Assembly: GCA_947259075.1 (NCBI GenBank)
Contig: CAMYKQ010000041.1
Location: 1-41,078, forward strand
Reading direction: 5' to 3'
Length of the DNA stretch: 41,078 nucleotides
Origin: an uncultured Gammaproteobacteria bacterium
Lineage (GTDB): Bacteria; Pseudomonadota; Gammaproteobacteria; DRLM01
Translations under genes and position numbers: made by a program
Shown: positions 9,747 through 16,912 of the stretch, piece by piece
Layout: every line of letters starts with the position of its first letter
How positions within the stretch are numbered: position 1 is the stretch's first letter
The notes under the pieces: model-generated
What the model was told of the DNA's origin: nothing
Seen by the model: the letters and a program-made list of their open reading frames with translations, nothing else
The model's database searches: none

Positions 9747-9930
9747 CTAGGAGCCGCCGGACTTGGGGCTGATCTGCTGCGCCGGTGGGAAAGCGGTCCA
9801 TTTTCCCGATCCTTCTCGTCAAATAGCGCAGACTCCACCCTTCGCTTCGCTCTTCCCTCGAACGATCGAAAAACTGGCCTCGCCCTCCCACCTTGCTCGC
9901 TACGATCGCCCAAGTCCTACAGGCTCCTAG
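9747..9930. mobile_element. MITE-like element with terminal inverted repeats
   Basis: The left end, ctaggagcc...ggacttggg (9747-9767), is matched in inverted orientation at 9909-9930 with one small central difference: 18 of about 22 positions pair. The 184-bp span has no gene. The right repeat contains the TAG stop codon of typA (9927-9929), so the element appears to have inserted at the 3' end of typA and now defines its C-terminus. No transposase is present, as expected for a miniature element moved in trans. Confidence 0.5.
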
Positions 9931-11738
9931 GAGCGGGAGGCGCGCTTGCGGTCGTTCTCCAGCAACATCTTTTTACGCAAGCGGATGAAGTTGGGCGTGA
10001 CTTCAACGAGCTCGTCGTCGTCGATGAATTCCAGCGCCTGCTCCAAGCTCATGCGGACGGGCGGAGTGAGAATCAGCGCCTCATCCGTGCCCGCGGCGCG
10101 GATATTGGTGAGCTGCTTGGCCTTGAGGGCGTTGACCACCAGGTCGTTGTCGCGGGAATGGATGCCGAGGATCATGCCCTCGTACACCTCTTCACCGTGA
10201 CCGATGAACAAACGGCCGCGCTCCTGGAGATTGAACAAGGCATAGGCCAGGGCCTTGCCCATGGCGTTGGCGATCAGCACACCGTTCAGCCGTTGACCGA
10301 AGCTGCCCTTTTTCATCGGGCCGTAATGATCGAAGACGTTGTAGAGCAAACCGGTGCCTTGGGTGGCGGTGAGGAATTCGGTGCGGAAACCGATCAGGCC
10401 GCGCGAGGGGATGATGAAATCCAGACGCACGCGCCCTTTGCCGTCGGGCATCATGTTTTGTAAATCACCGCCGCGGGTACCGAGGCGCTCCATCACCGTG
10501 CCCTGGTGTTGTTCTTCCACATCCAGGGTGAGCTGCTCGAAGGGCTCCTGCTTCTCGCCGTCCACCGTCTTGATGATGACCTCGGGACGCGACACGCCCA
10601 GCTCGTAACCTTCGCGGCGCATGTTTTCGATGAGGATGCCCAGATGCAATTCGCCGCGGCCGGAGACACGGAATTTATCCGGGTCGTCGGTCTCTTCCAC
10701 GCGCAGCGCGACATTGTGCAGCAGCTCGCGCTGCAGCCGGTCGCGGATCTGGCGCGAGGTGACGAATTTGCCGTCGCGGCCGGAGAAGGGCGAGGTGTTG
10801 ACCTGGAAGGTCATGCGCACCGTGGGCTCGTCCACCATCAAGGGCGGCAGGGCCTCGGGCGTTTTGGGATCGCACAAGGTATCGGAGATATTGAGTTCTT
10901 CAACGCCAGTGAAGGCGATGATGTCGCCGGCCTGCGCGTCCTGGGTCTCGACGCGGTCCAGGCCGAGAAAGCCCAGCACCTGCAGGATGCGGCCGTTGCG
11001 CTTGCGGCCTTCGCGGTCGAGGATCACCACCGGGGTGTTGGGTTTGATGTGGCCGCGGGCGATGCGGCCGATGCCGATGACGCCGACGTAGCTGTTGTAA
11101 TCGAGCTGGGAGACCTGCATCTGGAACGGGCCATCCATATCGACGTTAGGCGGCGACACATGTTTGATGACGGCCTCGAACAGCGGCGTCATATCACCGC
11201 TGCGCACATCGGACGTCAGGCCGGCGTAACCGTTGAGCGCCGAGGTGTAGATCACCGGGAAATCCAGCTGCTCATTGGTGGCGCCGAGGCGGTCGAACAG
11301 ATCGAAGGTCTGGTCCAGCACCCAGTCCGGGCGGGCGCCGGGGCGGTCGATCTTGTTGATGACCACGATGGGCTTCAAACCCTGGGCGAAGGCCTTTTGG
11401 GTGACGAAGCGGGTCTGCGGCATGGGGCCGTCCACCGCGTCCACCAGCAGCAGCACCGAGTCCACCATCGACAGCACCCGCTCCACCTCGCCGCCGAAAT
11501 CGGCATGTCCCGGGGTGTCGACGATATTGATGCGGTAGTCCTTCCAGCGCACGGCGGTATTCTTGGCGAGGATGGTGATGCCGCGTTCTTTTTCCAGCGC
11601 ATTCGAGTCCATCACCCGCTCCGTCGCGGGGCCGCGCGAGGCCAGCGTGCCGGATTGCTGTAGGAGTTTGTCCACCAAGGTGGTCTTGCCATGGTCGACG
11701 TGGGCGATGATGGCGATATTGCGCAGATTCTCAATCAC
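9927..11738 (-). CDS. typA: Ribosome-binding GTPase TypA/BipA
   Basis: Translational GTPase that assists 50S assembly and stress or cold adaptation. The 603-residue product matches the family. G1 is [10 protein letters not shown] (residues 13-22), the switch segment contains ERGITI, G3 is [15 protein letters not shown], and G4 is NKIDRP. Domains II and III and the BipA-specific C-terminal domain follow ([14 protein letters not shown]-like segment near 480; [19 protein letters not shown]). The start is GTG, with GAGG nine bases upstream. The stop codon lies in a MITE-like inverted repeat. A single-gene unit, reading away from tsaD's downstream region. Confidence 0.97.
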   Translation of the reverse strand: MIENLRNIAIIAHVDHGKTTLVDKLLQQSGTLASRGPATERVMDSNALEKERGITILAKNTAVRWKDYRINIVDTPGHADFGGEVERVLSMVDSVLLLVDAVDGPMPQTRFVTQKAFAQGLKPIVVINKIDRPGARPDWVLDQTFDLFDRLGATNEQLDFPVIYTSALNGYAGLTSDVRSGDMTPLFEAVIKHVSPPNVDMDGPFQMQVSQLDYNSYVGVIGIGRIARGHIKPNTPVVILDREGRKRNGRILQVLGFLGLDRVETQDAQAGDIIAFTGVEELNISDTLCDPKTPEALPPLMVDEPTVRMTFQVNTSPFSGRDGKFVTSRQIRDRLQRELLHNVALRVEETDDPDKFRVSGRGELHLGILIENMRREGYELGVSRPEVIIKTVDGEKQEPFEQLTLDVEEQHQGTVMERLGTRGGDLQNMMPDGKGRVRLDFIIPSRGLIGFRTEFLTATQGTGLLYNVFDHYGPMKKGSFGQRLNGVLIANAMGKALAYALFNLQERGRLFIGHGEEVYEGMILGIHSRDNDLVVNALKAKQLTNIRAAGTDEALILTPPVRMSLEQALEFIDDDELVEVTPNFIRLRKKMLLENDRKRASRS

Positions 11739-12290
11739 GGGGGAAACCTCGAAATTAACCGCTTACTTAAAGACGGGAAGGACGTTCAGGGGGGAGCAAT
11801 CAAAAATAATTAACGAGCACTCGAATAACCGGCCGCCATGTCCGCGCGGCAAAAATGGTGGGCTATTATACGTGCCTCAGCGCCACTTAATCCACACCGG
11901 CTTAGCGGCTGGCGCGCTTATTTCATGATCGCGCTTATTAAAGACAGCCTATCAGAGCAGGCCGCCCGCACCATCCCGCCACCGATTTAACACCCTGCGC
12001 AGACCGCGCCACCACGCGCCCTTGCCAGTGAATAGCCCCCCAAGACGCGGACACCCCCGCCACCCGCCCGCCCGCGAATCGGATGAAACGCGGGTACGCG
12101 GCCGCCCGCCTTTTCAATCCGCTGTTCCCAAATACGGGCATGGGATACGGCCATATCGGCCAGCCCGGTGAAGCGGTGATTTATTCGGGATCGAGCCCGG
12201 CCCGGGTGAGGATGCGATAGATGCAGGCCGATTTTTTTCCTCGAACCCCGTGGTTTTTACTGCCTGAGCGCCTCCGTGCTTTGGCGGCGC
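11739..12290. other. 552-bp intergenic region, typA upstream/tsaD downstream
   Basis: Holds the typA promoter. No credible gene or RNA is seen. A perfect 11-bp hairpin (GCCTGAGCGCC at 12262-12272 with its partner at 12286-12296) overlaps the tsaD stop but is not followed by a T-run on either strand. It may protect or end the tsaD message but is not a typical intrinsic terminator. Confidence 0.45.
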
Positions 12291-13310
12291 TCAGGCCGGC
12301 AGCGGCGTCAATTCCGTCAGGGGCCAGCGCGGCCACGCGGTGAAGGCCAAGGGCTCGGCCTGGCCCGCGCGCAGGCGTTGCGCGCCGGCGTAAGCGATCA
12401 TCGCGCCGTTGTCGGTGCAGAATTCCAGGCGCGGATAATAGACCGTCGCGCCCGCCCGCGCCGCCTCCTCTTGCAGGCGGGTCCGCAGGCCGACATTGGC
12501 ACTCACCCCGCCGGCGACCACCAGACGGACAAGGCCGGTCTGTTCCAGGGCGCGGCGGCATTTTATGGCCAGGGTATCCACCACGGCGTCTTCGAAGGCG
12601 CGGGCGATGTCGGCGCGAGCTTGCTCATCACCCGCGCTGGCTTGCCACGTAGTCAGCGCGAAGGTCTTCAAGCCGCTAAAGCTGAACTCCAGACCGGGGC
12701 GATTGGTCATGGGGCGAGGAAAATGAAAACGCGCCGGGTCGCCCCGCTCCGCCAAGCGCGCCAGCGCCGGGCCGCCAGGGTAACCCAGACCCAGCAGTTT
12801 GGCGGTCTTATCGAAGGCCTCGCCGGCGGCATCGTCCAACGTATCGCCCAGCAAGGTGTAACGGCCAACGCCATCCACCCGCATCAATTGGGTGTGGCCG
12901 CCGGAGACCAGCAAGGCCACGAAGGGAAAGGCGGGCGGGTTTTTCTCCAGCATCGGCGCCAGCAAATGCCCTTCCATATGATGCACCCCCACGGCGGGCA
13001 CGCCCAAGGCCCAGGCCAGGGAGCGGCCAATGGCGGCGCCCACCAGCAGGGCCCCGATCAAACCCGGCCCGGCGGTGTAGGCCACGCCGTCAATATCGGC
13101 ACGGTTCAGACCCGCTTCGGACAACACTTGTTTCAATAGTGGCAGAGTCTTACGCACGTGGTCGCGCGAGGCCAGCTCCGGCACCACGCCGCCGTAGTCC
13201 TCGTGCAAACTCACTTGGCTATATAAAGCGTGGGCCAGCAGGCCGCGTTCCGTATCATAGAACGCCACCCCGGTTTCATCGCAGGAGGTTTCCAGGCCTA
13301 TCACCCGCAT
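12291..13310 (-). CDS. tsaD: tRNA N6-threonylcarbamoyladenosine transferase subunit
   Basis: Catalytic subunit that, with TsaB and TsaE, transfers threonylcarbamoyl to A37 of ANN-decoding tRNAs. The 339-residue product has the Kae1/TsaD signatures: [15 protein letters not shown] at the N-terminus, metal-binding HHMEGHL (His112 and His116 region), [10 protein letters not shown], and the C-terminal [10 protein letters not shown] and [15 protein letters not shown] 13310 is preferred over a GTG six bases upstream because it gives the usual MRVIGLETS start. In many gammaproteobacteria tsaD diverges directly from rpsU. Here the adjacent divergent gene is an ABC transporter, and rpsU lies 25.6 kb away. 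Confidence 0.97.
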   Translation of the reverse strand: MRVIGLETSCDETGVAFYDTERGLLAHALYSQVSLHEDYGGVVPELASRDHVRKTLPLLKQVLSEAGLNRADIDGVAYTAGPGLIGALLVGAAIGRSLAWALGVPAVGVHHMEGHLLAPMLEKNPPAFPFVALLVSGGHTQLMRVDGVGRYTLLGDTLDDAAGEAFDKTAKLLGLGYPGGPALARLAERGDPARFHFPRPMTNRPGLEFSFSGLKTFALTTWQASAGDEQARADIARAFEDAVVDTLAIKCRRALEQTGLVRLVVAGGVSANVGLRTRLQEEAARAGATVYYPRLEFCTDNGAMIAYAGAQRLRAGQAEPLAFTAWPRWPLTELTPLPA

Positions 13311-13459
13311 CGGCACACGCCCCGGCGGTTATCTATTAAGTTGTTTCGCATTATGCCGTAAAAACCTTATACTTCGGTCTTTTACTCGACTAACAAAGAG
13401 GGTCCCCCGGCGCCGCGGCGCGGCGGTACGCGGCCCCCAGCCATAGGATCTTACGCGCC

Positions 13460-15382
13460 ATGATACAGGTACGCGGTCTCACCAAGGTATTCCCCGGCGG
13501 CACAAAGGCCGTGGACGGTCTGGATTTGGAGGTCAGTGACGGGGAAATCCTCGGCCTGCTCGGCCCCAATGGCGCGGGCAAAACCACCACCATCCGCGCC
13601 CTCTCCACTTTATGCGGCTTCGACGAGGGCGAGGTGAAGGTGGCGGGCTTCGATGTCGACGCCGAACCCCACCGGGTGCGCGAGAGCATCGGCGTGGTGG
13701 CGCAGAACACGGGCATCGATTACTTCCTCACTGGCCGCGAAAATCTGGAGCTGCAAGGGCAGATGTACCGCATGAACAAGGCGGACATCCGCGCCCGGGT
13801 CACCGAACTGGCGCGCTATTTCGAGCTGGAAGACAGCCTCGACCGCACCGTGACCACCTACTCCGGCGGCATGCGCCGCAAGCTCGACATCGCCACCGCC
13901 CTCATCCACCGGCCCAAACTGGTGTTTCTCGACGAACCCACCCTGGGCCTGGACATCAAAAGCCGCAAGATCCTGTGGAACTACATCACCAAGCTCAATA
14001 AAGAAATGGGCCTGACCATCCTCCTCACCACCCATTACCTGGAAGAGGCGGACCAACTGGCCGACCGCGTCGCCATTATCAATGCAGGCAAGATCCGGGT
14101 GGTGGGCACGCCCGACGAACTCAAGCGCGGCATCGCCGGCGACGCCATGACCCTCAGCGTCGAGAAGCAGGACTGGACCACGCAGCAATTCACCCAGACT
14201 CTGAAGCAGAGCAGCCTCATCAAGGATTCCCTGTGGCAGGGCAATAAGCTGCACCTCTACGTGGACAACGGCGCCGAGAGCGTGCCCAAGATCACCGCCC
14301 TCGCCAGCGAAAAACAAGTGCGCATCCTCACCCTGTCGCTGTCGCGACCCAGCCTCGACGACGTCTTCCTCAAGTACACCGGCACCAGCCTGGAAGGCGA
14401 TACCGAGGAGAGCGGCGACGAGTGGTGGAAGCAATGGGCCGGCAAGGGCGGCGGCGGCAAATGGCAGAAGCAATGGGAGCAATCCCAGGCGGAAAACCAG
14501 GACGACGCGGCCGCGGGCGAAGACGCGCAGCAATGGACCGAGGAAGAGACCGCGCAGTGGCAGAACAAACAGTGGTCGCCGGAGGAGATGGAGTCCTGGC
14601 AAAAACAAAAAGCGGTCGAAAACGCCACCGCCAATCCGCAGACCTCCGCTGCCAGCAGCCAGACCTGGAGCGCCGAAGAGACCGCGCAATGGCAGAGCCA
14701 GCAATGGTCACCCGAGGAGATGGACGAGTGGCGACGCCAGCAGCATGCCGCCAGCGTCGCTCAGCAGGCGCCCGCGAGCGGGGCGGCGGCCTGGAGCGAG
14801 GAAGAGACCTCGCAATGGTTGAAGAAACAATGGACACCCGAGGAAATGGATCAATGGCAGCGGCAGAGAGAGGCTGCACAGTCCGGCGGCGACGTGTCCG
14901 CGAAACAATGGAGCCAGGATGAAGCCGAGCAGTGGCAAAACCGCCAATGGACGCCAGAAGAGATGGACGAATGGCGGCGCCAGCAGCATGCCGCCAGTTT
15001 GGCCAAACAAACGGCGGGGCAGTGGACCGAGGAAGAGACCGCGCAATGGCTGAAGAAACAATGGACGCCGGAACAGATGGACCAGTGGCGCCGGCAGCGC
15101 GAAGCCGCCCAATCCGCCGCCTCGACGGCGGACGGAGGGGAACAGCAATGGACCGCGGAAGAGACCGCGCAATGGGAAAGCAAACAGTGGTCCCCTGCGG
15201 AAATGGACCAGTGGCAGAAACAACGCGAGGCCGCCAGCGCGGCCTCTAAGCCACAAGGCGGGCAAAGCGCCGCCCAATGGAGCGCCGAGGAAACCGCGCA
15301 GTGGCAGAACAAACAATGGTCCGAGGAAGAAATGGTCGAGTGGCAAAAACAACAAGCCGAGACGGCTAAAAAAGGCAAGTAA
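13460..15382 (+). CDS. ABC exporter ATPase (DrrA-like) with Trp/Gln-rich tandem-repeat tail
   Basis: The first 310 residues are an ordinary drug/lipid-export ATPase: Walker A GPNGAGKT (35-42), Q-loop near 82, signature YSGGM (134-138), Walker B LVFLDE (154-159), H-loop His192 and a DrrA-type C-terminal domain. The following 320 residues are extraordinary. A Trp-rich lead-in (DEWWKQW, from 320) precedes seven repeats of about 40 residues from 357 to the end. Each repeat contains two similar half-units, QW[ST]xEETAQW and QW[ST]PEEMDQW, with Trp eight residues apart. These are joined by A/Q/S-rich linkers. The tail is presumably cytoplasmic. The permease follows 59 bp downstream. Usual DrrA proteins end near residue 310-330, so the tail doubles the length. 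Its function is unknown; it could oligomerise or tether partners. Confidence 0.88.
   Translation: MIQVRGLTKVFPGGTKAVDGLDLEVSDGEILGLLGPNGAGKTTTIRALSTLCGFDEGEVKVAGFDVDAEPHRVRESIGVVAQNTGIDYFLTGRENLELQGQMYRMNKADIRARVTELARYFELEDSLDRTVTTYSGGMRRKLDIATALIHRPKLVFLDEPTLGLDIKSRKILWNYITKLNKEMGLTILLTTHYLEEADQLADRVAIINAGKIRVVGTPDELKRGIAGDAMTLSVEKQDWTTQQFTQTLKQSSLIKDSLWQGNKLHLYVDNGAESVPKITALASEKQVRILTLSLSRPSLDDVFLKYTGTSLEGDTEESGDEWWKQWAGKGGGGKWQKQWEQSQAENQDDAAAGEDAQQWTEEETAQWQNKQWSPEEMESWQKQKAVENATANPQTSAASSQTWSAEETAQWQSQQWSPEEMDEWRRQQHAASVAQQAPASGAAAWSEEETSQWLKKQWTPEEMDQWQRQREAAQSGGDVSAKQWSQDEAEQWQNRQWTPEEMDEWRRQQHAASLAKQTAGQWTEEETAQWLKKQWTPEQMDQWRRQREAAQSAASTADGGEQQWTAEETAQWESKQWSPAEMDQWQKQREAASAASKPQGGQSAAQWSAEETAQWQNKQWSEEEMVEWQKQQAETAKKGK
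14528..15379 (+). repeat. Seven in-frame repeats encoding Trp/Gln-rich units
   Basis: Units start at about residues 357, 401, 443, 482, 521, 560 and 603 of the ATPase. Each encodes x-W-[ST]-x-E-E, a QW pair and [ST]-P-E-E-M-x-x-W with Lys/Arg-Gln following; Trp codons are all TGG. DNA copies have diverged in the linkers but keep blocks such as gaagagaccgcgcaatgg nearly identical. This indicates repeated duplication rather than random low complexity. Confidence 0.9.
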
Positions 15383-15441
15383 GCTACCGCCGCCTAAGCC
15401 GCGATTCACTCACCCATACCCATACGTTAGAGGTAAAACCC

Positions 15442-16203
15442 ATGCTCGCCGATACCTGGCACCTGTTCAACAAATACATGAAGGTCACCATCCGCATGCC
15501 GATGTGGACCCTCTTCACCTTGGTGCAACCCTTGATCTGGCTGATTATCTTTGGCCAATTGTTCAAGAACATCACCCAACTGCCCGGCTTCCCCACCGAC
15601 AGCTATATGGATTTCTTCGTGCCCGGCGTACTCATCATGACCGTGCTGTTCGGCTCCTCATGGAGCGGGGTCAGCCTGCTGCGCGAGATACAATCGGGTA
15701 CGGTGGACAAGATGCTGGTCTCGCCGGTGTCGCGCATCGCCATCGTCCTCAGCCGGGTGCTGCACTCCACCGCGCAAGTGGTGGTGCAGGTCTTGATCAT
15801 GCTCGCGGTGGCCTGGGCCATGGGTGCGAAGCTCAATCTGCATCCCGTCTATTTCGGCCTCAGCATGCTGGTGGTGGTATTGCTGGGCCTGTGCTTCGCC
15901 GCGATATCCAATGGCTTCGCCATCGCCCTGCAACGCGAAGAGCCACTGGTCATCATCGGCAACCTCATGACCCTGCCCTTGATGTTCTTCTCCACAGCGC
16001 TGGTGCCCGAAAACTTCATGCCGGGCTGGATCAAATATGTTTCGCTGATCAACCCCATTAACTACTCGGTGGAAGCCGTGCGCGCGGTGCTGGTGGGCAC
16101 GCCGGATTTAGCCGCATTCGGCACGGCGTTACTGATACTCACTGGCTTCACCGTCGCCGCAATGTGGTGGGCGGTGTCGGCCTTCAATACCCTGCGCGAT
16201 TAA
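15442..16203 (+). CDS. ABC-2 type exporter permease (DrrB-like)
   Basis: Inner-membrane partner of the preceding ATPase. The 253-residue product has about six hydrophobic segments, including TLFTLVQPLIWLIIF (residues 24-38), the VPGVLIMTVLFGSSWSG segment, VVVQVLIMLAVAWAMG, MLVVVLLGLCFAAI and a C-terminal ALLILTGFTVAAMWWAV. The central LLREIQSGTVDKMLVSPVSR is the ABC-2 cytoplasmic signature and the NPINYSVEAVRAV segment is also typical. AGAGG sits eight bases before the start. Substrate is unknown. DrrAB-type pairs export hydrophobic drugs, lipids or polyketides. A strong terminator follows, so the operon is only these two genes. Confidence 0.9.
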   Translation: MLADTWHLFNKYMKVTIRMPMWTLFTLVQPLIWLIIFGQLFKNITQLPGFPTDSYMDFFVPGVLIMTVLFGSSWSGVSLLREIQSGTVDKMLVSPVSRIAIVLSRVLHSTAQVVVQVLIMLAVAWAMGAKLNLHPVYFGLSMLVVVLLGLCFAAISNGFAIALQREEPLVIIGNLMTLPLMFFSTALVPENFMPGWIKYVSLINPINYSVEAVRAVLVGTPDLAAFGTALLILTGFTVAAMWWAVSAFNTLRD

Positions 16204-16222
16204 ACGCGCCAGCAACGCAATT

Positions 16223-16252
16223 AAAAAAGGGGGCCGAGGGCCCCCTTTTTTA
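16223..16252 (+). terminator. Bidirectional Rho-independent terminator
   Basis: GGGGGCC...GGCCCCC-type stem with A6 on the left and T6 on the right. It can serve both the permease gene and the convergent FmdE-like gene ending at 16278. Confidence 0.88.
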
Positions 16253-16277
16253 TCGGCCAATTTATTGCGGCGGCATT

Positions 16278-16889
16278 TTAAGCATTCAGGCCAGCCGCGC
16301 ATTCAGCGCAAATCTTTTTCCCGCTTTGCTCAAGCAACAAATCATGTTTAGCGTACTCACCACACAGCGCGCACGCCGCGGAGCGGTACTTGGAAAATTT
16401 GGGCGGCAGCGGCATATCCACCCATGACAGCTTGAACAGTTCGTCCTCGGGCAAGGAAAGAATCGTGTTCACGCCGAGAGTCAAGGCATCCCGCAGCGCT
16501 TGTTTTTTCTCCAGCGTCCCCGTGACCGGATCATTCGCCTCTTGGCGCTGGCGGCGCAGTGCCTCGTGGTCAAAATCATCCCAATAATGACAATAGGCTC
16601 GCGCCGCCTTACCACTGACCGTATTCTGCAGCACGAAACTGGACTTGCCGCTATTGGTGTAATAAAGATTACGCTTGCCGAGGGTGCAGCCGGCGAGCTG
16701 CTGCAGGGCGTCGATGGCGCAGGTGGGCGCGCCCGCATAGGCCACCACGTGCTTCGGGTTACACAGCTCATCACCCATCTCGCGCGACAGCGCCTTCACC
16801 ACGCGATAACCCAAGGCAATATCGAGGCAGTAGCAGCCGTGAAAAGCCACTAAGGCATCGAAATCCGCACGATCAATCGTTTCCATCAT
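16278..16889 (-). CDS. FmdE-like protein with C-terminal zinc ribbon
   Basis: The 203-residue product resembles the FmdE family, named for a gene in methanogen molybdenum formylmethanofuran dehydrogenase operons and of unclear biochemical role. The N-terminal FHGCYCLDIALGYRVVKAL (about 16-34) corresponds to the FHGHxCPGxxLGYR motif but with the central His replaced by Cys and the Pro-Gly lost. The AYAGAPTCAIDALQQLAGCTLGKRNL segment is strongly family-like. The C-terminus carries a CALC...CAEC zinc ribbon. GAGG nine bases before ATG 16889 supports this start. It begins 23 bases after the TPR gene and is probably the last gene of the export operon. The altered N-terminal motif may change its metal site. 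Confidence 0.78.
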   Translation of the reverse strand: MMETIDRADFDALVAFHGCYCLDIALGYRVVKALSREMGDELCNPKHVVAYAGAPTCAIDALQQLAGCTLGKRNLYYTNSGKSSFVLQNTVSGKAARAYCHYWDDFDHEALRRQRQEANDPVTGTLEKKQALRDALTLGVNTILSLPEDELFKLSWVDMPLPPKFSKYRSAACALCGEYAKHDLLLEQSGKKICAECAAGLNA

Positions 16890-16912
16890 TAAGCGCGGCC
16901 TCACGCATTCAA

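Noticed and set aside
10506-11663. Long plus-strand frame inside typA
   Set aside because: Antisense shadow; no domain, and typA is conserved throughout.
12262-12296. Perfect 11-bp hairpin at the tsaD stop as an intrinsic terminator
   Set aside because: No T-run follows the stem on either strand, so a typical Rho-independent terminator is not supported.
13610-15409. Long minus-strand frames opposite the ABC ATPase and its repeats
   Set aside because: Their repeats simply mirror the coding repeats on the plus strand; the plus frame has the ATPase motifs and a continuous reading frame.
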